Assembly (NCBI GenBank): GCA_036732005.1 | Contig: DAINDF010000011.1 | Location: 1 to 64,000 of the forward strand | Length of the DNA: 64,000 nucleotides | Direction of reading: 5' to 3' | Source of the DNA: UBA1926 sp036732005 | GTDB taxonomy: Bacteria; Planctomycetota; Phycisphaerae; Phycisphaerales; UBA1924 | In this document: positions 7,704 to 15,730 of the stretch, piece after piece | Layout of the letters: each line of letters begins with the position of its first letter | Position numbering within the stretch: the stretch's first letter is position 1 | Made by a program: the position numbers and the translations under genes | Notes under the pieces: model-generated | Told to the model about the DNA's origin: nothing | Seen by the model: the letters and a program-made list of their open reading frames with translations, nothing else | The model's database searches: none

Positions 7704-10700
7704 CCGAGCCCCTCCAGGGCCTTGACGACGGCCTCGAGATCGGCCTTCGCCTTGGCGTGCTGGTCGCGCGTCTGCTGAACCAGGTGCGCGGGGGCCTTGT
7801 CGGTGTAGCCCGGATTGCCCAGGCGGCCCTCGAGGGCCCGGACCGATTTCTCGAGATCGGCCTTCTCCTTCTCGAGGCGTTCACGCTCGGCCGAGGCGTC
7901 GACGGCGTCGGCAAGGTCGGCCAGGCGGTGCTCCACGCCGTCGAGCGTGAACGCCGCCGAGGCGCCCGCGGGCGCGTCGGTCCGCACCGTGTGCAGCCCG
8001 GCGAGGGCTTCGACCAGGCCCCCGGCGTGCGCGATCTCCGCGGCGAGCGTGGCGTCGGCGTGCAGGGCGATCTTGCGGCGGGGCTCGACCTGGTGGGTGC
8101 TCCGCACCTGGCGGATCGTGTCCACGATCGTGCGCACACGCTCGAAGGTCGCCTTCGCGTCCCGATCCTCGAGCGACTCGGCGACCACGGGCCAGCCCGC
8201 GGTCGCGAGCGTCTCGCCCTTGCGGGGCGGGGCGAGCGTGAGCCCGGGGAGGGCGGGCGCGGGCAGGGCGGCCAGCCGCTCGTAGATCGACTCGGTGATG
8301 AACGGGACCACGGGGTGGAGCAGGCGGAGGAGGCTGTCGAGCACGAGGCGGAGCACGCCCTGCTGGGCGCGGTCCTGCCCGATCGTCGACTTGATCGCTT
8401 CGAGGTACCAGTCGCAGAAATCCCGGCGGACGAGGTCGTAGAGCGCCTTGGCGTAGGCCGAGAATTGGTAGGTCGCGAGTGCTTCGTCGATCTCGGCGAT
8501 GCCCTCGCGCAGCCGGGTGAGCATCCAGCGGTCGGCGAGGGTGAGCGAGGCGGGGTCGACCTGCGCGTCGAGGTCGCCGGGGAGCTTGGCGAGCGCGAAC
8601 CGGGCCGCGTTCCAGAGCTTGTTGCAGAAGTTTCGGCCCAGGTCGAACTTGGGGCTGGTGTTCTTGCCGGTCGCCTCGTCTCGTTCGACGGGCATGCGCA
8701 CATCCTGCGTCTGCGTGGTCATCTCGACGAGCGTGAAGCGCATGGCGTCGGCGCCGTGGGAATGGATGATGTCGAGCGGGTCAACGCCGTTGCCCAGGCT
8801 CTTGGACATTTTGCGCCCCTCGCCGTCCTGGATCATCGCGTGGATGAAGACATCGCGGAAGGGGACGGGGCCGGCGGAGGTGGTGGGGCAGGCGTCTCGC
8901 CTGTCATCGCCGGGCGATGTGGGGGAGACAGGCGGGACGCCTGTCCCACCGGAGGATGTTGAAGGGACAGGATGGACGCCTGTCCCACCGGAGAATGTTG
9001 AAGTGACAGGCGGGACGCCTGTCCTACCTGGAGAACTGCCGAGGAAGTGCCGGTTGAACATCACCATCCGGCTGACCCAGAGCGTGATGATCTCGCGGGC
9101 GGTGGTGAGGACGGAGGTCGGGTTGAACGCGTCGAGCAGGCCGGCGGTGTCCTGGAAGCCGTGCTTGAGGAGCAGCGCGCGGATGTCGACGGTGCCGAAG
9201 CGTGTCGCCTCCAGCGGCGCGTGCGACTTGACGCCCACGGCGCAGACCATGTCGGTGCAGTCGGCGACGGCCTTCTGGTCGACGAGCGGCCTGGCGAGCG
9301 CCCCCTCGCGGCGCAGGTCGGCCTCGCTGAAGAGCTGGTAGGCGAGGGGCTGGGTGCCCTGGGCCGTCGCGGCCTTGTCGCGAAGGTGCAAGAGGTGATC
9401 GATGAGCTCGCCCGAATCGTCCTCGTCGGAGCCGATGAGGTCGTGAAAGGTGCCGACGCGTTTGACCCAGACGGAGCGGATGTTGGGGTGGGCGTTGGGG
9501 TCGATCTGATGCGGGGTGACGAGGGGGAGGTCGTGGTTGGGCCAGCCGAGTGTGGAGAGGGGCCAGAGGGCGCTGGAGAACCAGGTGTCGAGGACATCGG
9601 GGTCTTGGGTGAAGTGAATTGACTCGAGGTGGTTGATCGCTTCTGCGTCGGACTCACGACGCACACAACATGACATGTACGGTCCGCTTGTCGCTCTTCC
9701 TTGCCCATCAAGCGATGCGGGATCCTCCTCAGGATCCAATCCGCCCGAAAACCACACGCGGCCCTCGTCTTGAAGTTCCCTGAGACGGTTCCAGTGCGGG
9801 TCGAGCTCTTCCGCAACCCCAACTGCTTCGCCGCTCCACACCGGGATCCGGTGCCCCCACCACAATTGCCGGCTGATGCACCAGTCGCGCAGATTGTCGT
9901 GCCAGGTCTCGTAGGTCTTGGCGTAGCGGGGGGGGTAGAAGGTCATCGATCCGTCGCCGGCGGGCCTGTTAATCTCGGTGGGACAGGCGTCGGTGGGACA
10001 GGCGTCCCGCCTGTCACTCCCTTCTTCTCCCCGCCTCGTGAACGGGTAGTCCCCCGGGTGCCCGACCAGGTCGGCCTTCACCGGGTTGTTGAGCATGTAG
10101 TTCCACTTCTCGCGGAACTCATCCTCATCGCGGACGATGCGGTCAAAGCTCTCGTCCTGCCAGACCTTGCCGGCCGCGCCGCGTTGCTTGTTGATCTCGT
10201 GTGCGGTGAAACTCTTGATGCTGTGCAGGATGTCGGAGAGCGAGTGCCATCCGTCACCCTGCTTTGTCGGCGTGAGCAGCATGTGGACATGGTCGGGCAT
10301 GACCGTGACCAGGCGCACGATCGCCCGGGCTTCGTGCCAGTGGAAGCAGGCGTTGAGGACGAGGTCGCGCTCGCCCGGGGTCAACTCGCCCGAGTCGAGA
10401 CGGAAGGTCACGAAGTAGGTGCTGCCGCCGAGCTGCCAGTGGGGGAGGTGGCGGCGTTGGATGGTGAGGTGGTCGGAGATGTGAGAAGAGGAAGATGGGG
10501 GAGAGACAGGCGGGACGCCTGTCCCACCGAGAATTGGACCTGTTCCACCGAGATTTGGAGATGATTCGGGCCAGGCCTCCAGGCTCGTCTCCGTCCGCTG
10601 GTCCTTCGCCAGCGCCCGCTGCGCGTTCCCCCGCAGGCGGTCGTCGGTCACCCGGCAGTACCACTGGTCGCTCAGGTAGGGCTCCACCGGCACATGGCTG

Positions 10701-12016
10701 CGGTACGAATGCCCCACGCTGTGCACATGCGGCTTGATCGCCTCAAGCAGCGGCTGGCTGTTCAGCGTGTGCGCCTGGAACTCCTTGACGACCTTCTGCC
10801 GCGCGTCCTCGCGGCTGAGCCCGATGAACACGCGGGCGGCGCCGTGCGGCTCGAAGTCGGGCCAGCCGTGGTCCTTGGAGATCGACGCGTCCGGGGCCAT
10901 CACATTGACGAGGTGCGCGCCGGCGGAGCAGTGCCGCTCGATGGTCTCGCGGTGCCGCAGGCCGAGGAGCCAGTCGTTGGGGTCGTGGGCCGGCGTGACC
11001 TTCAGGAAGCCGGTGGCCATCTTCGACTTGGGGTCGTTCTCGTCCCCGCCCAGCGAGACCGGGAGGACGACATAGTCGTCCTCGAGGATGGGGCAGACCC
11101 GCCCGACGAGGGGCAGCTCCACGAACAGCCCGCGCAGGGCCTCGGCCCGGGGGTCGCGCGGGTTGACGGCGACGGCCACATCGCCCAGATAGGTCTCGGG
11201 GCGGGTCGTGGCGACGGTGATCCAGGCCTCGTCGTCCTCGGGGTGCTGGTTCGCGCCGGGATACCCAAGCGCCTCGAGTTCACCCCAGGTGACGGGGTTG
11301 TGGTCGCCCGGCTCGGTCTTGTGCACAAGCGGGTAGCGGAGGTAGTAGAACGCGCCCTCGACCTCGCGCATCTCCACCTCGTCGTCGGACAGGGCGGTCT
11401 GCGTCGCGGGGTCCCAGTTCACCAGGCGCTTGCCGCGCTCGATCAGCCCTTCCCGGAACAGCAGGAAGAAGGCCTCTCGCACCGCGCGGGCGCAGACCTC
11501 GTCCATCGTGAACCGCTGACGGTCCCAGTCGCACGAGCACCCCATCGCCTTCAACTGGTCGGTGATGCGGGCCTCGTACTCGTCCTTCCACGACTGGACC
11601 TGGGCGACGAACCGCTCGCGGCCGTTCTGCCCCGCCCGCTCCATCGCCTTGTGCTCGGCGAGGGCGGGCTTGCCCTCGGCCTTGAGGCGCTTGTCGACGA
11701 TGGTCTGCGTCGCGATGCCCGCGTGGTCGGTCCCCGGGAGCCAGAGCGTCTCGAACCCCTTCATCCGGTGCGCGCGGGCGAGCACATCCTGCAGGGTGTT
11801 GTTGAGCGCGTGCCCCAGGTGCAGCGCGGCGGTGACATTCGGGGGGGGGATCAGGATGCAGTAGGGGGGTGCCTCGCCCGAGAGGACCCGGGCCGGGTCG
11901 GCGTGGAACGCGTCGCTCTCGAGCCAGCGCTGCCAGACCGCGGGCTCGTGCTCGGCCGGGTCGTAGGTCTTGGAGAGCGTGAGATCGGGTTTTTCGGCCT
12001 GGGGTCGGTCGGGCAT
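7700..12016 (-). CDS. valS: Valyl-tRNA synthetase with three internal insertions, one a transposase
   Basis: 1438 residues from ATG 12016 (GGAGATGAGG upstream); typical ValRS is about 880-950. Landmarks of a working class I enzyme are intact: PPPNVTAALHLGH (HLGH, residues 66-69), the editing-domain segment ATTRPETYLGD, DWCISRQLWWGHRIPVW after residue 710, DTWFSSALWP and KMSKS at 1069-1073. The C-terminal anticodon-binding region and coiled coil (EKEKADLEKSVRALEGRL) are also present. Insertions: residues 488-682, a REP-associated tyrosine transposase; residues about 827-963, with no recognised homology; residues 994-1049, translated REP palindromes. Removing the first and third leaves about 1187 residues. 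The frame is uninterrupted, so either the fused protein is made and active, or the enzyme is broken and another valS exists elsewhere. Confidence 0.93.
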   Translation of the reverse strand: MPDRPQAEKPDLTLSKTYDPAEHEPAVWQRWLESDAFHADPARVLSGEAPPYCILIPPPNVTAALHLGHALNNTLQDVLARAHRMKGFETLWLPGTDHAGIATQTIVDKRLKAEGKPALAEHKAMERAGQNGRERFVAQVQSWKDEYEARITDQLKAMGCSCDWDRQRFTMDEVCARAVREAFFLLFREGLIERGKRLVNWDPATQTALSDDEVEMREVEGAFYYLRYPLVHKTEPGDHNPVTWGELEALGYPGANQHPEDDEAWITVATTRPETYLGDVAVAVNPRDPRAEALRGLFVELPLVGRVCPILEDDYVVLPVSLGGDENDPKSKMATGFLKVTPAHDPNDWLLGLRHRETIERHCSAGAHLVNVMAPDASISKDHGWPDFEPHGAARVFIGLSREDARQKVVKEFQAHTLNSQPLLEAIKPHVHSVGHSYRSHVPVEPYLSDQWYCRVTDDRLRGNAQRALAKDQRTETSLEAWPESSPNLGGTGPILGGTGVPPVSPPSSSSHISDHLTIQRRHLPHWQLGGSTYFVTFRLDSGELTPGERDLVLNACFHWHEARAIVRLVTVMPDHVHMLLTPTKQGDGWHSLSDILHSIKSFTAHEINKQRGAAGKVWQDESFDRIVRDEDEFREKWNYMLNNPVKADLVGHPGDYPFTRRGEEGSDRRDACPTDACPTEINRPAGDGSMTFYPPRYAKTYETWHDNLRDWCISRQLWWGHRIPVWSGEAVGVAEELDPHWNRLRELQDEGRVWFSGGLDPEEDPASLDGQGRATSGPYMSCCVRRESDAEAINHLESIHFTQDPDVLDTWFSSALWPLSTLGWPNHDLPLVTPHQIDPNAHPNIRSVWVKRVGTFHDLIGSDEDDSGELIDHLLHLRDKAATAQGTQPLAYQLFSEADLRREGALARPLVDQKAVADCTDMVCAVGVKSHAPLEATRFGTVDIRALLLKHGFQDTAGLLDAFNPTSVLTTAREIITLWVSRMVMFNRHFLGSSPGRTGVPPVTSTFSGGTGVHPVPSTSSGGTGVPPVSPTSPGDDRRDACPTTSAGPVPFRDVFIHAMIQDGEGRKMSKSLGNGVDPLDIIHSHGADAMRFTLVEMTTQTQDVRMPVERDEATGKNTSPKFDLGRNFCNKLWNAARFALAKLPGDLDAQVDPASLTLADRWMLTRLREGIAEIDEALATYQFSAYAKALYDLVRRDFCDWYLEAIKSTIGQDRAQQGVLRLVLDSLLRLLHPVVPFITESIYERLAALPAPALPGLTLAPPRKGETLATAGWPVVAESLEDRDAKATFERVRTIVDTIRQVRSTHQVEPRRKIALHADATLAAEIAHAGGLVEALAGLHTVRTDAPAGASAAFTLDGVEHRLADLADAVDASAERERLEKEKADLEKSVRALEGRLGNPGYTDKAPAHLVQQTRDQHAKAKADLEAVVKALEGLG
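8870..9037 (-). repeat. REP palindrome array inserted in valS, in frame
   Basis: 168 bp (56 codons, residues 994-1049 of ValRS). Three directly repeated REP palindromes (ACAGGCGGGACGCCTGTCCC type) recur with an exact 39-bp period at 8928, 8967 and 9006. One inverted copy (GGGGCAGGCGTCTCGCCTGTC) lies at the low-coordinate end. Because 39 is a multiple of three, each unit encodes a 13-residue repeat (GTGVPPV, then Ser/Thr/Pro), and the inverted copy gives DRRDACPT. The insert splits NRHFLG from PVPFRDVFIHAMI, just before KMSKS. Confidence 0.9.
9971..10555 (-). mobile_element. REP-associated tyrosine transposase (RAYT) element inside valS
   Basis: 585 bp bounded by a perfect 11-bp terminal inverted repeat (AATCTCGGTGG at 9971-9981, CCACCGAGATT at 10545-10555). 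It encodes exactly 195 codons in the valS frame. Each end has one full and one partial REP palindrome in inverted orientation. Between them is a Y1/HUH transposase of the TnpA-REP (IS200-like) family: RRHLPHWQ and YFVTFRL at the start, the HUH motif MPDHVHMLL (His 576 and 578 of ValRS), SLSDILHSIKSFTAHEIN, VWQDESFDRIVRDEDEF and the tyrosine-helix region NYMLNNPVKADLV (Tyr 640). No in-frame ATG precedes the HUH motif within the element, so it is expected to be made only as part of ValRS. Confidence 0.9.
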
Positions 12017-12070
12017 GGGGGCCTCATCTCCGGGTGGAACCGTGCAGTGTAAGACGCCGATGATTGGGGG

Positions 12071-13039
12071 ATGAGGCGGAGACTGGTTTTCGCGGTCCTG
12101 ATCGCGGTCCTGGCCCTGCTGGGCGCCGGCGCGGTGCTGGCGTGGCGGGCGGGCCGGGCGCCGCAGGCCGCGTCTGAGGCGACGCGGGACACCGCGGCGA
12201 TCCTGGACGCCGCCGAGCAGTACCGCAGGCGGGGCGAGGCCGACAAAGCCGAGGCGGTCCTCCGCGCCGCGGTCGGTCAGAACCCGGGGGACGAGGCGGT
12301 CCGCGGGGCCTACGCGGAGGCGCTGCTCGCCCGCGGGGCGAGGGAGGAGTCGCTGGAGCAGTACGCCTGGCTGGTCGCCGAGGGATCTGCGTCCGCGTCG
12401 GCGGCGTTCCGGGCGGGCTCGCTCGCCGCGGCGCTGGGGCAGACGGACCGGGCGATCGCGTTTCACGAGCGGGCGGGCGCCCTCGACCCGGGCAACGCGG
12501 AGTACCCCGTGCACCTGGCGCAGGCCCAGATCGAGGCGGGACGGATCGAAGAGGCCAAGGCGAGCCTGGCCCGGGCGGCGGTGCTCGACGAGGGGCGGGC
12601 CCTGGTCTGGGGCATGCTCGCCGAGCTCGCGTTGCGGGAGAACAAACTCGAGATCGCGGCCCGGCACATCGCCCGGGCCCGGGCGATCGAGCCCGACACC
12701 CCCGCGTGGCGCGTCGTGGAGGCCCGGGTGCTGAAGCGCCGCGGCGAGCCGGAGCGGGCCCTTCTGGTGCTGTCCAGTCTGGGCGAGGCGGACCGATGGT
12801 CCGAGGGCGTGCTCGGGACGATGGCCGAGTGCCTGGGCATGCTGAGCAGGCCCGACGACGCCTGGGCCCTGTACGAGACCGCGATCCAACGCCGACCCGG
12901 CGAGCCCGCGCTGCGGCTCGAGGCGGCGCTCTGGGCCGAGCGGACCGGCCGGGTGGAGCGGGCGCTCGACCTGGCCCGCCAGGCCGCGATGATGGGCGAA
13001 CGCCGGGCGGACGCGGTTGTTGAGCGGCTCGGCGGGTAA
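12071..13039 (+). CDS. Membrane-anchored TPR protein
   Basis: 322 residues. One N-terminal transmembrane helix (LVFAVLIAVLALLGAGAVLAW) is followed by about eight TPR-like helical pairs from residue 45 on, with typical patterns such as AEQYRRRGEADKAEAVLRAA and NPGDEAVRGAYAEALLARG. TPR arrays are protein-binding scaffolds; the partner cannot be read from sequence. It is transcribed divergently from valS with only 54 bases between the start codons, so the two promoters must lie close together or overlap. Confidence 0.75.
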   Translation: MRRRLVFAVLIAVLALLGAGAVLAWRAGRAPQAASEATRDTAAILDAAEQYRRRGEADKAEAVLRAAVGQNPGDEAVRGAYAEALLARGAREESLEQYAWLVAEGSASASAAFRAGSLAAALGQTDRAIAFHERAGALDPGNAEYPVHLAQAQIEAGRIEEAKASLARAAVLDEGRALVWGMLAELALRENKLEIAARHIARARAIEPDTPAWRVVEARVLKRRGEPERALLVLSSLGEADRWSEGVLGTMAECLGMLSRPDDAWALYETAIQRRPGEPALRLEAALWAERTGRVERALDLARQAAMMGERRADAVVERLGG

Positions 13040-13051
13040 CTTTGCCCGGGC

Positions 13052-13342
13052 TCAGCGTCGGGGGGTGTCGTCCTCGTCGGCCTCCCAGTCCTCCTCGTCG
13101 CCCGCCTCGTCGGGGTCGGCGGCGGTCCGGCGGGCAGATTCGGCCCACGCGTCCACCCCCGGGTAGCGGTCCCTACGCTCCGGGCGGTCGGCGTGGGTCC
13201 GCGCGAAGTGGGCAAACCCCGCGAGCACCAGCCCCAGCACCACCGCGACGCCGATGATGATCAGCACCACCAGCAGCAGGAACGCCCGCCCCACCTGCTG
13301 CTGAGGGTCGCCCGCGGCGAGGGTGAGCCAGAGCGTGTCCAC
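13052..13342 (-). CDS. Small single-pass membrane protein
   Basis: 96 residues: a short N-terminus, one strongly hydrophobic helix (AFLLLVVLIIIGVAVVLGLVLAG), then a charged cytoplasmic-type tail that becomes very acidic (DEAGDEEDWEADEDD) before a basic end. No family recognised. It is convergent with the TPR gene (12 bases between stop codons) and divergent from prfB. Coding potential is supported by the clean hydrophobic segment and the start context. Confidence 0.55.
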   Translation of the reverse strand: MDTLWLTLAAGDPQQQVGRAFLLLVVLIIIGVAVVLGLVLAGFAHFARTHADRPERRDRYPGVDAWAESARRTAADPDEAGDEEDWEADEDDTPRR

Positions 13343-13450
13343 GCGGCGAGTGTACCGCTCGGGGCCCGGGGCGGGCGCGGCGACCGCCTAAACTCCCGTT
13401 CCGGCCCCCGCCCGGCGGAACGCGGCGGGGCCGGGCCCATTGGACGAACC

Positions 13451-14557
13451 ATGCACCTCGAAGCGCATCACAAGGTGATCGACGAACTCGGCGAGCGGAT
13501 CCGCACGATCCGGGAGTCGCTGCGGTACGACGAGAAATCGGCCCGCCTGGCGTCGCTGGAAGAGCAGATCAACGCCGACGGGTTCTGGGATTCGCCCACC
13601 AAGGCCAAGCAGGTCGTGGCCGATCTCAAGCAGGTCAAGGCCCAGGTGATGCCCGTGCGGGAGGTCCTCGCGGACTTCGAGGACGCGACGCTCGCCTACG
13701 AGATGAGCCGGGAGGCGGGCGACCAGGACCTGCTCGCCGAGGCCGACGAGAAGCTCCACCGCCTCCTGGGGCAGATGGACCGGCTCGAGCTCCAGAGCCT
13801 GCTGAGCGGCAAGCACGACTTCCGGAACTGCTTCTTCACGATCTCCGCCGGCGACGGGGGCACGGAGGCCAACGACTGGGCCGAGATGCTCATGCGGATG
13901 TACCTCTACTACTTCGAGCAGATGGGCTGGAAGGTCGAGGAGGTCGAACTCAGCCACGCGAGCGAGGTGGGCATCGACTCGGTGACGCTGCTGATCAAGG
14001 GTGATTTCGCGTTCGGGTACCTCAACTGCGAGCGGGGCACGCACCGCCTGGCCCGGGTGAGCCCGTTCAACGCCCAGGGCAAGCGGCAGACCTCCTTCGC
14101 CACGGTGGAGGTCACCCCAGAGTTCGAGGAGACCAGCGTCGAGATCCCCGAGAACGACCTGGAGATCACCACCTTCGCCCGCTCCAGCGGGCCGGGCGGG
14201 CAGAATGTCAACAAGGTCGCTTCGGCGGTCCGCCTCGTGCACAAGCCCACCGGCATCATGGTGGTGGCGAGCACCTACCGCGAGCAGCCCCAGAACCGCC
14301 GCCAGGCCATGGCGATCCTCCAGGCCAAGCTCGAGCAGATGGCCGAGGAGAAGCGGCAGGCCGAGATCACCGAAGCCGCCGGCGGCAAACTCGAGCACCG
14401 TGGATGGGGCGCCCAGATCCGCTCCTATGTCCTCTACGACAACCGTGTGAAGGACCACCGCACCGGCTACGAGGCCAACCCGACCGCCGTGCTCAACGGC
14501 GATATCCACGGCTTCGTCGACGCGGAGCTCAAGCGCCGCCGCAACGAGGCCGGCTGA
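13451..14557 (+). CDS. prfB: Peptide chain release factor 2
   Basis: 368 residues. Recognises UGA and UAA stop codons and triggers peptide release. The stop-recognition tripeptide is SPF (ARVSPFNAQG), which marks RF2 rather than RF1, and the catalytic GGQ lies in SSGPGGQNVNKVASAVR. The N-terminus MHLEAHHKVIDELGERIRTIRESLRYDEKSA aligns with E. coli RF2 straight through the position of its programmed frameshift; no in-frame UGA or slippery CTTTGA is present, so the autoregulatory frameshift is absent here. The start codon was chosen by alignment to the family; upstream in-frame codons would run into the oppositely oriented membrane gene. Confidence 0.95.
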   Translation: MHLEAHHKVIDELGERIRTIRESLRYDEKSARLASLEEQINADGFWDSPTKAKQVVADLKQVKAQVMPVREVLADFEDATLAYEMSREAGDQDLLAEADEKLHRLLGQMDRLELQSLLSGKHDFRNCFFTISAGDGGTEANDWAEMLMRMYLYYFEQMGWKVEEVELSHASEVGIDSVTLLIKGDFAFGYLNCERGTHRLARVSPFNAQGKRQTSFATVEVTPEFEETSVEIPENDLEITTFARSSGPGGQNVNKVASAVRLVHKPTGIMVVASTYREQPQNRRQAMAILQAKLEQMAEEKRQAEITEAAGGKLEHRGWGAQIRSYVLYDNRVKDHRTGYEANPTAVLNGDIHGFVDAELKRRRNEAG

Positions 14558-14647
14558 GCCCGGGCGATTGAACCGAATCTGAACCGTTCGCGCGCTGCCG
14601 ACCCGGGTGGGCGGAAGTAGCATCGGGGGCCTTTCGAGGAGACCCCC

Positions 14648-15730
14648 ATGCGTGTCACGCTCGCCACCGCTCTGACTGCCGCCGCGCTCGGGCCGGGGTC
14701 CGCCGCCCTGGCCGCCGACCCGTTCGACACGATCGCCTTCGGCTCGTGCGCCCGCGAGCGCGAGCCCCAGCCCATCTGGACCGAGATCATCGCGCACAAG
14801 CCCGACCTGTTCCTGTTCATCGGGGACAACCAGTACGCCGACTTCTGGGAGAAGGACGGGAAGATGGTCATGGAGCCCGTCCCGAACCCCGAGCGCATCC
14901 AGGAGGCGTACGACGCGCTCGCCGCCCAGCCGGGCTACCGGCGGATGCAGCGCACCTGCCCGATCATGGCGACCTGGGACGACCACGACTACGGCGCCAA
15001 CGACTCGGGCCGCGACTTCGTCTTCCGCGACGAGAGCCAGGACCTCTTCCTCGATTTCTACGGCTTCGGCGACAACGCCCCCATCCGCGAGCAGGAAGGC
15101 ATCTACCACAGCCGGGTCTTCACCGGCCCGGGCGGGGAGCGGGTGCAGGTCATCATGCTCGACACGCGCTACCACCGCGACCCGCTCGAGAGATCCACCG
15201 ACGGCGTGAAGCGACCCGGGCCGTACGCGCCGACGAGCGACACGAGCAAGACGATCCTGGGCGAGGATCAGTGGGCGTGGCTTGAAGCCCAGCTCCGCGC
15301 CCCCGTGGAGGTCCGCATCATCGCCAGCAGCATCCAGATCGTCGCCGACGGGCACGGCTGGGAGACCTGGGGCAACTTCCCCCACGAGCGAAAGAGGCTG
15401 TACGACCTGATCGACCGCACGAACGCCCGCGGCGTGCTCGCGATCAGCGGCGACCGGCACCTGATGGAACTCTCCTGCGACCGCGACCGGGGCGCGCCCT
15501 ACCCGTTCTGGGATTTCACGAGCAGCGGGCTGACGCAGAAGGCCCAGAAGATCGACGACCCCAACCCCCGGCGCGTCGGCCCGCTGCGTCGCGAGACCAA
15601 CTTCGGCGTCATCCGGTTCGAGTGGGGCGAAACCCCCGCGCAGACGCAGATCCACCTCGAGGGGTTCGGCGACCAGGGGCAGATGCTCACGCGTCAGACG
15701 GTGTGGCTGGCGGATCTGTCGGAGGACTGA
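14648..15730 (+). CDS. Secreted PhoD-like alkaline phosphatase/phosphodiesterase
   Basis: 360 residues with a signal peptide (VTLATALTAAALGPGSAALAA). PhoD-family metal-ligand motifs can be followed in order: FGSCARE, FLFIGDNQYAD, ATWDDHDYGAND, LDTRYHRD, ASSIQIVADGH and ISGDRHLMEL. PhoD enzymes are Ca/Fe-dependent phosphomono- and diesterases acting outside the cytoplasm and commonly support phosphate scavenging. AGGAG lies a few bases before the ATG. The 3' end overlaps the convergent gene by 37 bases. The lipid or nucleotide substrate cannot be told from sequence. Confidence 0.85.
   Translation: MRVTLATALTAAALGPGSAALAADPFDTIAFGSCAREREPQPIWTEIIAHKPDLFLFIGDNQYADFWEKDGKMVMEPVPNPERIQEAYDALAAQPGYRRMQRTCPIMATWDDHDYGANDSGRDFVFRDESQDLFLDFYGFGDNAPIREQEGIYHSRVFTGPGGERVQVIMLDTRYHRDPLERSTDGVKRPGPYAPTSDTSKTILGEDQWAWLEAQLRAPVEVRIIASSIQIVADGHGWETWGNFPHERKRLYDLIDRTNARGVLAISGDRHLMELSCDRDRGAPYPFWDFTSSGLTQKAQKIDDPNPRRVGPLRRETNFGVIRFEWGETPAQTQIHLEGFGDQGQMLTRQTVWLADLSED

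Noticed and set aside
8928..9036. CRISPR-like array (three regularly spaced repeats)
   Set aside because: The 39-bp period is made of the repeat palindrome plus similar, not unique, spacers, lies inside a gene and is not near cas genes. It is a REP array.
10048..10500. A separate, independently translated RAYT gene within valS
   Set aside because: No ATG in frame occurs before the HUH motif and no ribosome binding site is apparent, so a free-standing protein of full length is unlikely; described as part of valS instead.
9971..10555. The ValRS insert as an intein
   Set aside because: No Cys/Ser/Thr at the N-terminal junction (it begins Asn-Leu), no terminal His-Asn followed by Cys/Ser/Thr, and no Hint-domain motifs. 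The content is a HUH transposase with REP ends.
12017..12889. Extension of valS upstream to 12889
   Set aside because: The added ~290 residues are antisense to the TPR gene and low-complexity. The ValRS N-terminus begins at MPDRPQAEK (12016) with a good ribosome binding site.
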